Translations under genes and position numbers: made by a program | Notes under the pieces: model-generated | Told to the model about the DNA's origin: nothing | The model's input: only the letters and a program-made list of their open reading frames with translations | Databases searched by the model: none | Part shown: piece by piece, positions 36,060 to 43,995 of the stretch | Layout of the letters: each line of letters begins with the position of its first letter | Position numbering within the stretch: the first letter of the stretch is position 1 | NCBI GenBank assembly: GCA_017512285.1 | Contig: JAFWGU010000038.1 | Location: 62,001 to 126,000 of the forward strand | Reading direction: 5' to 3' | DNA: 64,000 nucleotides | Origin: Erysipelotrichaceae bacterium | GTDB lineage: Bacteria; Bacillota_I; Bacilli_A; Erysipelotrichales; Erysipelotrichaceae

Positions 36060-36860
36060 ATGGCAATGTATCTTGTTGACGGTCATGTTCATCTGGAATA
36101 CGGTGAACTGTCTGAAGAATATGCAATGGAGTTTGTGGATGAGGCTGTCAGAAAGGGACTGGATGAACTTAACATTCTTGACCATACGCACCGGTTCTTC
36201 GAATTCAGACCGTGCTACGAACATCTGAGACTCTACCCTCAGCAGGATGTCTGGCTGGACAAACCGACGCATTTTCACAATTCACTGGCTGAATATGAAA
36301 CGCTGATCGAGAAGATGAGAAAGAGAGAACTTCCGATCAGACTGAAGTTCGGACTTGAGGTCTGTTATACGGAAGATACCGAAGAGATGTTAAGGGAAAC
36401 ATTGAAGGATCATCACTTTGACTTCCTTACCGGAGCCGTTCATTCCTTCAATCATCTGCTCTATGACATGTCCTTTTCCCGGGAACTGTTATGGGACAGG
36501 TTTGATGTTAATGGCATCTACATGGACTATTATGAGGCGGTTATCAGCTGCGTTGAAAGCGGTCTGTTTGACCGGCTGGCTCACCCGGATACCATCAAGA
36601 TGTTTGACAAGTATCCTGATTACGATCTGTCCGATACATATGAAAGACTGTGCGAGGCGCTTAAGCGCAATAATGTTACTGCCGAAAACAATACCGGCTG
36701 TCATTACCGCTACGGGCATAAGGACATCGGCTTAAGCGATGAACTGTTAAGGATGATTAAGAAAGAGGGCGTCAGGATCATTACGGCCAGCGATGCCCAT
36801 AAACCGGCAGATGTCGGCAGCTTCATAAAGGAAGCAACGTTGAGAATAGAAAATACATGA
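36060..36860 (+). CDS. PHP-domain phosphoesterase (histidinol-phosphatase-like)
   Basis: 266 aa. PHP metal-site motifs in order: DGHVHLEYG, LDHTH, GLEVCY, GAVHSF, AHPDTIK and ASDAHKP. Best likeness is to histidinol-phosphatase HisK, but there is no his gene nearby, so the substrate may be another phosphoester. The start is flush with the flavodoxin stop (TAAATG). Confidence 0.8.
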   Translation: MAMYLVDGHVHLEYGELSEEYAMEFVDEAVRKGLDELNILDHTHRFFEFRPCYEHLRLYPQQDVWLDKPTHFHNSLAEYETLIEKMRKRELPIRLKFGLEVCYTEDTEEMLRETLKDHHFDFLTGAVHSFNHLLYDMSFSRELLWDRFDVNGIYMDYYEAVISCVESGLFDRLAHPDTIKMFDKYPDYDLSDTYERLCEALKRNNVTAENNTGCHYRYGHKDIGLSDELLRMIKKEGVRIITASDAHKPADVGSFIKEATLRIENT

Positions 36861-36872
36861 AAGGAGAAAAAC

Positions 36873-37637
36873 ATGTGGAATAGTTTTAACACAGGTGACT
36901 ACAGCGGCATGATAGCTGAGACCATCTCCCTGAAGGGTCATAACGATGACACCATCAGAGCCTATTACTCCAGGCCGCTGACCAGGGATCCCTATGGATC
37001 AATTCTCCTGATCCCGCACATGCCGGGATGGGACGAGTGGTGCAGGGAAACAGCCAGAAGATTTACGGAACATAATTATGCCGTGATCGTACCGGACATC
37101 TACTGCCGTTTTGGTACCGGCACACCGGTAGAGGTCAGTCATAAGATGGTGGAAGCCGGCGGCGTACCTGATGCCTGCGTAATGGGTGACTCTCAGGCCT
37201 GCATTGACTTCTTGCGTGATCAGCCGTTATCAAACGGCAAGGTCGGCGTCATTGGCATGTGTTCAGGCGGCAGGCATACCTTCATGGCAGCCTGTCTGTG
37301 CGAGGGCGTCGATGCCGCAGTAGACTGCTGGGGCGGCGGTGTCATCATGAGCGAGGAAGAGCTCACCGAGGCCAGACCGGTATCACCGATCGAATACATT
37401 GACAGACTTGGATGTCCGTTACTGGGCATCTTCGGCAACGATGACCGTCATCCTGATCAAAACGAGGTCAACAGGCTGGAGGAAGAACTTAAGAAGCGGG
37501 GCAAGAACTATGAGTTCCACCGCTATGACGGGGCAGGGCATGGCTTCTGGTATTATGACAAGGGCATGTACCGGCAACAGCAGGCCATGGATTCATTTAA
37601 CATAACGCTGAGGTTCTTTGAAGAGAATCTGAAATAA
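36873..37637 (+). CDS. Dienelactone hydrolase-like alpha/beta hydrolase
   Basis: 254 aa. Nucleophile elbow GMCSGG with Cys, as in dienelactone hydrolase, catalytic Asp likely in FGNDDRH, and His in GAGHGFW. In the family the enzyme opens lactones, but many anaerobe members have unknown substrates. AAAGGAG precedes the ATG. The stop overlaps the next start (TAATG). Confidence 0.85.
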   Translation: MWNSFNTGDYSGMIAETISLKGHNDDTIRAYYSRPLTRDPYGSILLIPHMPGWDEWCRETARRFTEHNYAVIVPDIYCRFGTGTPVEVSHKMVEAGGVPDACVMGDSQACIDFLRDQPLSNGKVGVIGMCSGGRHTFMAACLCEGVDAAVDCWGGGVIMSEEELTEARPVSPIEYIDRLGCPLLGIFGNDDRHPDQNEVNRLEEELKKRGKNYEFHRYDGAGHGFWYYDKGMYRQQQAMDSFNITLRFFEENLK

Positions 37638-38854
37638 TGAAGGCTAAGTACCCTTTCGCATTGATGGTCAAGCCGGTTGGTTCAACCTGTAACATGAACT
37701 GCCGGTACTGTTACTACATCGATAACAACAGCAGTAATCATGCCGTAATGGATGAACAACTGCTGGAAAACCTGATAGTTGATTACTTCAACAGTTCACC
37801 CGGACCGGTGGTTTCTTTCGTGTGGCATGGCGGTGAACCGATGCTGAGAGGGCTGAGTTTCTATGAAAAGGCAGTTGAACTGCAGAAGAAGCACCTGCCG
37901 GAAGGCTGGCAGTGCTGGAACAATCTGCAGACAAACGGATTACTGCTGAACAAGAAGTGGTGTCAGTTTCTGAAGAAGGAACACTTTGACGTCGGCATCA
38001 GCATTGACGGTACCAGGACAGTTCATGATACCTACCGGGTAGACAAACAGGGAGATCCCACCTATGACCGGATAGTCGATAACATCAGGCTGTTACAGAA
38101 ACACGGGATCCAGCCTGATCTGTTATGCACCGTTAACAACGAGACGTCATTACAGCCTCTGGAAGTCTATAACAGTCTCAAGGCGCATAATACCGGCTGG
38201 ATGCAGTTCATTCCCGTCGTAAACAAGGATGAAGAAGGCAATGTAATCGGCGAATCCGTTGACAGCAGGGTCTACGGCAACTTCCTGAAATGCATCTTCA
38301 ATCAGTGGCTGTTCAATGATCTGGGCAGGACCAATGTCCAGCTGTTTGCGGAGATGCTTAATGCATATGCCGGAGGTCAGCAGTCAGTGTGCTGGTTACT
38401 TGAGGAATGCGGAAGAGTGCTGGTAGTGGAAAGCGATGGTGTCGTGTATTCCTGCGATCACTTCGTCAACGGGGAAAACAGAATAGGCAGGATCGGTGAA
38501 GACAGGCTGTCTGACATGATGAATGGGAATAAGCAGGTGTCCTTTGGTCACAGTAAGGCAGTATTGCCTGAGGAGTGCCTTGCCTGCAGATACCGGTTCT
38601 TCTGTAACGGCGGATGTCCCAAGGACAGAGACAGGGAAAACCATAATTATCTCTGTGCAGGTCTTAAGGAACTGTTTGACTACGCCGATGAATATGTAAG
38701 GATGGCAGTTGATTTACTGAAACAGGGCAGAAAGGCTCCTGAGGTAATGAAACTGTTGAGAGAAAAGAGAGATGAGAACTGGGGAGAAATCTCCAGAAAC
38801 AGTCCGTGTCCCTGCGGCAGCGGACGCAGATACAAGCAGTGCTGCGGAAGGTAG
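37637..38854 (+). CDS. Anaerobic sulfatase-maturating enzyme-like radical SAM/SPASM protein with SEC-C tail
   Basis: 405 aa. Radical SAM CxxxCxxC at residues 18-25 in STCNMNCRYCYY, GGEP at about 70, and SPASM cluster ligands CDHF, then CLACRYRFFCNGGCPKDR. This is the anSME arrangement; anSMEs convert a Ser or Cys of a partner sulfatase to formylglycine. The last 18 residues are a SEC-C zinc motif (PCPCGSGRRYKQCC), also seen at the end of some anSMEs. No sulfatase gene is in the window, so it may act elsewhere or on another peptide. Confidence 0.88.
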   Translation: MKAKYPFALMVKPVGSTCNMNCRYCYYIDNNSSNHAVMDEQLLENLIVDYFNSSPGPVVSFVWHGGEPMLRGLSFYEKAVELQKKHLPEGWQCWNNLQTNGLLLNKKWCQFLKKEHFDVGISIDGTRTVHDTYRVDKQGDPTYDRIVDNIRLLQKHGIQPDLLCTVNNETSLQPLEVYNSLKAHNTGWMQFIPVVNKDEEGNVIGESVDSRVYGNFLKCIFNQWLFNDLGRTNVQLFAEMLNAYAGGQQSVCWLLEECGRVLVVESDGVVYSCDHFVNGENRIGRIGEDRLSDMMNGNKQVSFGHSKAVLPEECLACRYRFFCNGGCPKDRDRENHNYLCAGLKELFDYADEYVRMAVDLLKQGRKAPEVMKLLREKRDENWGEISRNSPCPCGSGRRYKQCCGR

Positions 38855-38874
38855 CGGTAAAGAGGGTGAGTTCA

Positions 38875-39879
38875 ATGTTTGGCAGAGCAGTATACGTATC
38901 GCAGTTTGACGGCAGATTGCCTGAACAGTGTGATTTCTATTTTACGTCTCTTCACATTGCCGAGGAATTTGATGAGGAATTCGCCGAAAAGGCAGGAAAC
39001 ATGCTCAGGCTGATGAAGGCTCAGGGTAAGAAGATCATCGCTGACATGTCCCCAAGAGCTCTGAAGGCTCTGGGATATGACGATCTCAGAACATTCGTTG
39101 AAGAAAACGGCATTGACTACATCCGCTTTGACTTCGGCTTTGACAGTGAGGAAATAATCAGGGCCAGTGAATACTGCGGCATTGCCATCAATGCCTCAAC
39201 GGTGGACGTGGAACTGGTGGAAAGACTTAAGGGAAAGGTGCTGGCCATTCATAACTTCTATCCCCGTCCGGAGACCGGATTGGACATCGGCTACTTCCGT
39301 CAGAAGAACGAGGAATTAAGAAGAAGAGGCATTCAGATCGGTGCCTACATTGCCGGTGATGAGAATAAGCGCGGACCTCTGCATGAAGGACTGCCGACAC
39401 TGGAATTCCATCGTCATCTCAAGCCGTACGTGCAGTATGAGATGTTAAGAAGGGAAACCGACTACGTAATTGTCGGTGACGGAGGCCTTTCCGAAAGGGA
39501 AGCTGAACTGATATCAGTGGTGGAAAGGGACGGGATCCTCAGGTTACCGTGCAGACTTGATGCTGAGCATGAGTATCTCTATGACCGTAAGTTTACCAAC
39601 AGACCTGATTCTCCTGAGTGGCTGTGCCGGGTGATGGAATCCAGGCAGTATGCCACCTTTGGTAAGAAGATCGCACCTGATAACTGCGTGGAAAGGACCT
39701 TTGGGTCAATAACCGTTGATAACGAAAAGTACCTGAGATACTCGGGAGAGATTCAGATAGTAAAGATGAATCTGCCGTCAGATGAAAGGGTAAATGTCAT
39801 CGGCAGGATAAGTGAGGATTACCTCTTCCTGCTAAGGCATCTGAGAAGAGGAACGGAATTCATTTTAGTTGAAGAATGA
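38875..39879 (+). CDS. MupG-like TIM-barrel protein (DUF871), possible 6-phospho-N-acetylmuramidase
   Basis: 334 aa from the ATG at 38875 with AGAGGGTGAG upstream; a longer in-frame start lies inside the previous gene. FYFTSLHIAEEF, IADMSPRALKALGYDD, NFYPRPETGLD and GDENKRGPLHEGLPTLE are hallmarks of DUF871, whose studied member MupG cleaves MurNAc-6-phosphate-GlcNAc in S. aureus wall recycling. No PTS genes are beside it here. Function by family only. Confidence 0.85.
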   Translation: MFGRAVYVSQFDGRLPEQCDFYFTSLHIAEEFDEEFAEKAGNMLRLMKAQGKKIIADMSPRALKALGYDDLRTFVEENGIDYIRFDFGFDSEEIIRASEYCGIAINASTVDVELVERLKGKVLAIHNFYPRPETGLDIGYFRQKNEELRRRGIQIGAYIAGDENKRGPLHEGLPTLEFHRHLKPYVQYEMLRRETDYVIVGDGGLSEREAELISVVERDGILRLPCRLDAEHEYLYDRKFTNRPDSPEWLCRVMESRQYATFGKKIAPDNCVERTFGSITVDNEKYLRYSGEIQIVKMNLPSDERVNVIGRISEDYLFLLRHLRRGTEFILVEE

Positions 39880-39880
39880 A

Positions 39881-39910
39881 AAGACTGCGGAGCAACCGCA
39901 GTCTTATTTT
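39881..39910. terminator. Bidirectional terminator
   Basis: Ten-base-pair perfect stem AAGACTGCGG/CCGCAGTCTT (39881-39890 with 39896-39905), loop AGCAA, T-rich on both exits. Ends the mupG-like operon and the convergent regulator gene. Confidence 0.9.
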
Positions 39911-39928
39911 GTGTAATTGGGACATTGT

Positions 39929-41080
39929 CTAATAGATAGGGAATATCTGCAGATTATCTTCCAGATGATCAAGGTGTCTGCTGATGAAATCCGGAGTGAG
40001 CAGATAGCTGGATATTCTTCCATAAACAGCGACATGATGTCTGGCGCAGGCTACATGCCTCAGAATGCTTTCAACAGGATAGCTGCGGTCCATGGCATAG
40101 ATCATTACAGCCGTAATGGCGGCTCTTGCCGTGCCGAACCTCTGGTGTATTGGCTGTTCAGTCAGTAAGTCGTTGAACTTCGCATTGGAACAGTAGAGCT
40201 TGTTGTCGTGATACCAGCACAGGCTTTCTCTGCCAAAGGTGAACAGGCAATCCGTGACGTCAGCCTGCTTTAATTTCAGTGCTATTTCCTTAGTCAGACT
40301 TGTATCCATGTCACGGCCTTCGATCTTTATTTCAAACATGTCGGCCAGATAGGCTGCATCGGTAATGAGCAGTCCTAGTGTGGAGATGACATCCTTAATT
40401 ATCGGCAAGCGGGCAGTTGACTGAAGAACCAGCCTGCTTTTTCCATAAGTTTGAGAAAGATACTTAATTGATTCAACGGGAATGCTGTCATCGATGATTA
40501 TCTTATCCGCCTTATTCAGAATCCGATGTTTACCTCTGAAAACATCCGGTGTAAGTTCGTAATCGATCCTCCAGTTGCTTAAGCCCATGTACAGTGAATT
40601 GTTAGGCCTTCTGATTTCCAGATAGCTGGCTGTATTCTTTTCCTTTATTTCCTCAACATTGCTGACATCTATTCCTTCTCTGGTGCATTCATTTAACAGT
40701 TCCTTGCCTAAGACATCATTTCCAACGGCAGAAATCACCAGCGGCTTATAATCAAGAAGCGAAAGGTTTTCAGCCAGATTCTTGGCACAGCCTCCATAGG
40801 AGATCTGCAGATCGGCATTGTCAAAAAGGATCTTATCTTCGCTGTCACCCTCGATATATCCGAAGAAATCTACTGCCAGAGTACCAACGCAAACCGGAAA
40901 AGAGTCCTTTTCCTTATCCAGAATATAACCGCGGCCGACGATCAGACCTTTTTTCATCATGTTGGTTATGTAAACTGAAACAGATGATCTGGTGATTTTC
41001 AGCTTGGCGGCGATTTCATCCTGGGAAATCAGCGGATTCAGTGTTATAAGATCAATTATCTGTTTTTCTCTTCCTGTCAT
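39929..41080 (-). CDS. Winged-helix regulator fused to a PfkB-type nucleoside/sugar kinase domain lacking the catalytic Asp
   Basis: 383 aa from the ATG at 41080, which has GGAG seven bases before it; the longer TTG start would lie in an operator. Residues 1-55 form a winged-helix DNA-binding domain (NPLISQDEIAAKLKITRSSVSVYITNM). Residues about 62-375 are a PfkB fold: substrate motif YGGCAKNLAENL is kept, but the C-terminal anion-hole motif, normally [D]TTGAGDAF, reads HQRFGTARAA. The catalytic Asp and the GAG turn are therefore gone. It probably binds a nucleoside or sugar without phosphorylating it, a sensor rather than a kinase. It faces the nucleoside transporter operon and shares its operators. 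Confidence 0.85.
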   Translation of the reverse strand: MTGREKQIIDLITLNPLISQDEIAAKLKITRSSVSVYITNMMKKGLIVGRGYILDKEKDSFPVCVGTLAVDFFGYIEGDSEDKILFDNADLQISYGGCAKNLAENLSLLDYKPLVISAVGNDVLGKELLNECTREGIDVSNVEEIKEKNTASYLEIRRPNNSLYMGLSNWRIDYELTPDVFRGKHRILNKADKIIIDDSIPVESIKYLSQTYGKSRLVLQSTARLPIIKDVISTLGLLITDAAYLADMFEIKIEGRDMDTSLTKEIALKLKQADVTDCLFTFGRESLCWYHDNKLYCSNAKFNDLLTEQPIHQRFGTARAAITAVMIYAMDRSYPVESILRHVACARHHVAVYGRISSYLLTPDFISRHLDHLEDNLQIFPIY

Positions 41081-41092
41081 GTCCAAACTCCA

Positions 41093-41109
41093 TATAAGCA
41101 ATTGCTATA
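41093..41109. promoter_or_regulatory. Operator site 1 for the PfkB-type regulator
   Basis: Palindrome ATAAGCAATTGCTATA at 41094-41109, core AGCAATTGCT perfect. It lies at about +3 to +20 of the regulator's own predicted transcript and 13 bases before its ATG. Confidence 0.7.
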
Positions 41110-41119
41110 CCATAAAGCA

Positions 41120-41148
41120 AGTATATATTATTAATTAAAATAGTTCAA
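41120..41148 (-). promoter_or_regulatory. Promoter of the regulator gene
   Basis: Minus strand TTGAAC (41148-41143), 17-base spacer, TATACT (41125-41120). Confidence 0.7.
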
Positions 41149-41152
41149 TATG

Positions 41153-41172
41153 TATAAGCAATTATATTGCAT
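41153..41172. promoter_or_regulatory. Operator site 2
   Basis: ATAAGCAATT repeats the left half of site 1; GCAAT and ATTGC arms surround a TAT centre. It overlaps the -35 of the transporter operon and lies five bases from the regulator -35. Confidence 0.6.
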
Positions 41173-41195
41173 TTAATGAGACTGTATGCTACGAT
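41168..41195 (+). promoter_or_regulatory. Promoter of the nucleoside transporter operon
   Basis: TTGCAT (41168-41173), 16-base spacer ending TGC, TACGAT (41190-41195): extended -10. Confidence 0.55.
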
Positions 41196-41231
41196 TTTGG
41201 CGTAAATAATACCGGATGCAAAGCTTAATAA

Positions 41232-41247
41232 ATAAGCAAATGCTATA
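41232..41247. promoter_or_regulatory. Operator site 3
   Basis: ATAAGCAAATGCTATA, identical to site 1 at 15 of 16 positions. It lies about 30 bases after the predicted transcript start and 32 bases before the lipoprotein ATG, suited to blocking elongation or looping with sites 1 and 2. Confidence 0.7.
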
Positions 41248-41279
41248 TGGTATTAAGGAAAATCACCATGGAGGGAAAT

Positions 41280-42374
41280 ATGAAGAAATTAGTGATCGCA
41301 GTTATTGCATTCCTGCTCTTATTTGCAGGCTGCAGCAAACCGAGTGAACCAACTGAACCAGATAAGCCTGAAGTAAAGGGAATGGCTTACTTCTGCCGTA
41401 CATTGGGTGACTTCGGTTTTAACGATAATGGATGGGCCGGCGTTCAGAACAGTGCTGCCAAGCATGGTTATGAACCACAGGCAATCGAATTAGGTAATGA
41501 TACTGCTACATTCGAAAACGCATTGGTTGAAGCCTGCGATTCTGGAAAGTATTCAGTCATCGTTACTCAGAACGGTTCCGGCTTAGGTGACTATGTACGT
41601 AAGTATGCCAAGGATTATCCGGAAATCAAGTTCATAGTATTTGACATGGGCATTACAGAGGACCCAAATCTTCCAGAAAATGTTTACGGCATTGCTTACA
41701 AGGCATCTGAAGCCTGCTTCTTAGCCGGTGCTTTGGCCGCCAAAATGAGTGCTAATAAGAAGGTCGGTATTCTGTCAAATGACAACCCAGGCGGAAATGA
41801 CTTCGCAGCCGGTTACATTTCAGGTGCAAAGTATGCTGATCCTGACTGTCAGACATATTACTACTATGGCATGGCAGATGCAGCAGCATGGCAGGAACAG
41901 GCAAGCTCACTGTATCAGATGGGCGTTAACGTAGTTCTTGCCGGTTCAGGCCGTTTCGCTTTAGGCGTATTTAATGAGGCATTCAACAGAGGCGGTGCTG
42001 AAAACGGCTGTCTGGCAATGGGTATCGACACAGACATGTATTACACATTAACACAGTCAGAAACAGTAGATATCGCAACAGTAGTTCTTTCATCAGCAAC
42101 CAAGGAACTGGCATACACGATTGAAAATGCAGTTGACCGCATGAAAGACGGTTCATTACCATGGGGTAAGATGGAAGTATTAGGCATCGCACAGGGCGCA
42201 GCCAACGTTGCCATCAACGACCATTACAAGGAACTGGTTCCTGAGGATGTTCAGGCATACATGACTGACTTAATTGACAAGGTCAGCAAGGGTGAAGTCA
42301 AGCCTGTATCATTCTATGATTTCGATTCACAGGAAGCATTCCTGAACTGGTTAAAGCCACAGCTTGGAGAGTAA
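41280..42374 (+). CDS. BMP-family nucleoside-binding lipoprotein of an ABC importer
   Basis: 364 aa from the ATG at 41280; GGAGGG lies before it, and a longer start at 41247 would be inside operator 3. Lipobox LFAGC gives the lipid-bearing Cys at 18. The rest matches the BMP/PnrA family: DFGFNDNGWAGVQNSAAKHG, VTQNGSGLGDYVRKYAKDYPEIKFIVFD, GILSNDNPGGNDFAAGYISG. Family members bind purine or pyrimidine nucleosides outside the membrane. First gene of an eight-gene operon; sequence use is A-richer than its neighbours, as expected for a highly expressed lipoprotein. Confidence 0.9.
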   Translation: MKKLVIAVIAFLLLFAGCSKPSEPTEPDKPEVKGMAYFCRTLGDFGFNDNGWAGVQNSAAKHGYEPQAIELGNDTATFENALVEACDSGKYSVIVTQNGSGLGDYVRKYAKDYPEIKFIVFDMGITEDPNLPENVYGIAYKASEACFLAGALAAKMSANKKVGILSNDNPGGNDFAAGYISGAKYADPDCQTYYYYGMADAAAWQEQASSLYQMGVNVVLAGSGRFALGVFNEAFNRGGAENGCLAMGIDTDMYYTLTQSETVDIATVVLSSATKELAYTIENAVDRMKDGSLPWGKMEVLGIAQGAANVAINDHYKELVPEDVQAYMTDLIDKVSKGEVKPVSFYDFDSQEAFLNWLKPQLGE

Positions 42375-42392
42375 TTAGTATTTGAAAGAAGG

Positions 42393-42425
42393 TGAGCGAC
42401 GCCAGATATGACGTCGCTCATTTAT
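42393..42425 (+). terminator. Intra-operon hairpin between the binding protein and the ATPase gene
   Basis: Nine-base-pair stem TGAGCGACG/CGTCGCTCA (42393-42401 with 42412-42420), ten-base loop, then TTTAT. A leaky terminator or 3' stabiliser, which would make more binding protein than membrane subunits. Confidence 0.65.
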
Positions 42426-42444
42426 ATCTGAAAGGAGATTATTC

Positions 42445-43995
42445 ATGAGTAAAGAAGTTTTACGAATGGATGGAATAACCAAGATCTACAGTAATGGTTT
42501 TACGGCCAATCATGATGTGAACCTTGTTCTGCACGAAGGCGAGATACTGGCTCTGGTAGGAGAGAATGGTGCAGGAAAGACAACGTTAATGAAGATTCTG
42601 TTTGGCATGGAGAGCCATCAGGGAGGTCACATTGAAGTAAACGGTACAACTGTAAAGATCAACAGTCCGCTGGATGCCATTGCCCTTGGCATAGGTATGG
42701 TACACCAGCATTTCATGCAGGTGCCAAGCGCTACGGTTGCGGAAAACGTTACTCTGGGAATTGAACCGAGGCAGGGATCTGTTTATGACAAGAAGGAAGC
42801 CATAAAGAGAACTCAGGAGCTGTCTGACCGTTATCAGCTCATGGTTAAGGCAACCGACAGGATCAATGATCTCAGCGTTGCCCAGAGACAGAAGGTAGAG
42901 ATACTGAAGGCTCTGGCCCGTAACTGCCGGATCCTGATTCTTGATGAACCGACTGCGGTTCTGACACCGCAGGAAACAGAGGAACTGTTCGTTCAGCTGA
43001 AGAATCTTAAGGAAAGCGGCATTTCAATTATATTTATTTCGCATAAGCTGCATGAAGTAATGCAGCTGTCTGATAACATCGTTGTCTTAAGAGCAGGAAA
43101 AGTAACGGGAACTCTGGTCACAAAGGATGTTAACCCGGCTCAGATATCAAGACTCATGGTTGGCAGAGACGTAGTCATGAGCATCGAAAAGGATGATCCG
43201 AAGCCGGAGGATACGATCCTTCAGGTCAGGAATCTTGTTTATTACAACGATGAAAACGTCAAGGTTGTCGACAATGTCAGCTTTGGGATCCGCAAGGGAG
43301 AAGTAGTAGGCATTGCCGGTGTTGAAGGCAATGGCCAGAACGAAATAGCCGAGCTGATCACAGGTCTGGTGAAGGCTGACAGCGGAGAAATAATACTTAA
43401 CGGTAAATCTACCGCTGGGCTGGAAATAAGAGACATCCGTGATCTGGGACTTGCCTACATATCAGAGGACAGAATGAGATATGGAGTAGCAGCCAATCTG
43501 TCGATCAGGGAAAACATAATGGCTGACAGACTGGACAGAAAAGAGTTCCGTACCGGTTTCCTTTACAACAGTAAGAAGATCAACAGCCATGTTGACAGTC
43601 TTATCAGAGAATTTGAAATAGCATGTGACGACCAGACACAGCCGGTAAGGATGCTGTCTGGCGGCAATATACAGAAAGTGGTCGTTGCCAGGGAGTTTTC
43701 CTCAGGAGCCAATCTGATCGTTGCCAATCAGCCGACAAGAGGAATAGATGTCGGCACAAGTGAACTGATCAGAAAAACGCTGGTGAGAAAGTCAAGGAAC
43801 AAGGAAGCTTCTACCTTGCTGGTATCATCAGATCTCAATGAGATACTGGAGGTTTCTGACAGACTGCTGGTAATGAAAAACGGACAGATCGTTGCTCAGT
43901 TTGCCAAGGCTCAGGCAGTTGACGAATTTGAACTTGGCGAATACATGCTGGGCATTAAGAGAATGACTGCTGAAGAAATGGGTGATTTGTTATGA
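42445..43995 (+). CDS. Nucleoside ABC importer ATP-binding protein, two domains
   Basis: 516 aa. First half has Walker A GENGAGKTTLMK, signature LSVAQRQKVEI and Walker B ILILDEPTAVLTP. The second half has a degenerate P-loop (GVEGNGQNEIAEL) but intact signature LSGGNIQKVVVAREF, the usual asymmetry of the sugar/nucleoside (YufO, NupA, RbsA) group. HQHFMQVPSATVAENVTLG is characteristic of the BMP-linked set. AAAGGAG precedes the ATG. Confidence 0.93.
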   Translation: MSKEVLRMDGITKIYSNGFTANHDVNLVLHEGEILALVGENGAGKTTLMKILFGMESHQGGHIEVNGTTVKINSPLDAIALGIGMVHQHFMQVPSATVAENVTLGIEPRQGSVYDKKEAIKRTQELSDRYQLMVKATDRINDLSVAQRQKVEILKALARNCRILILDEPTAVLTPQETEELFVQLKNLKESGISIIFISHKLHEVMQLSDNIVVLRAGKVTGTLVTKDVNPAQISRLMVGRDVVMSIEKDDPKPEDTILQVRNLVYYNDENVKVVDNVSFGIRKGEVVGIAGVEGNGQNEIAELITGLVKADSGEIILNGKSTAGLEIRDIRDLGLAYISEDRMRYGVAANLSIRENIMADRLDRKEFRTGFLYNSKKINSHVDSLIREFEIACDDQTQPVRMLSGGNIQKVVVAREFSSGANLIVANQPTRGIDVGTSELIRKTLVRKSRNKEASTLLVSSDLNEILEVSDRLLVMKNGQIVAQFAKAQAVDEFELGEYMLGIKRMTAEEMGDLL

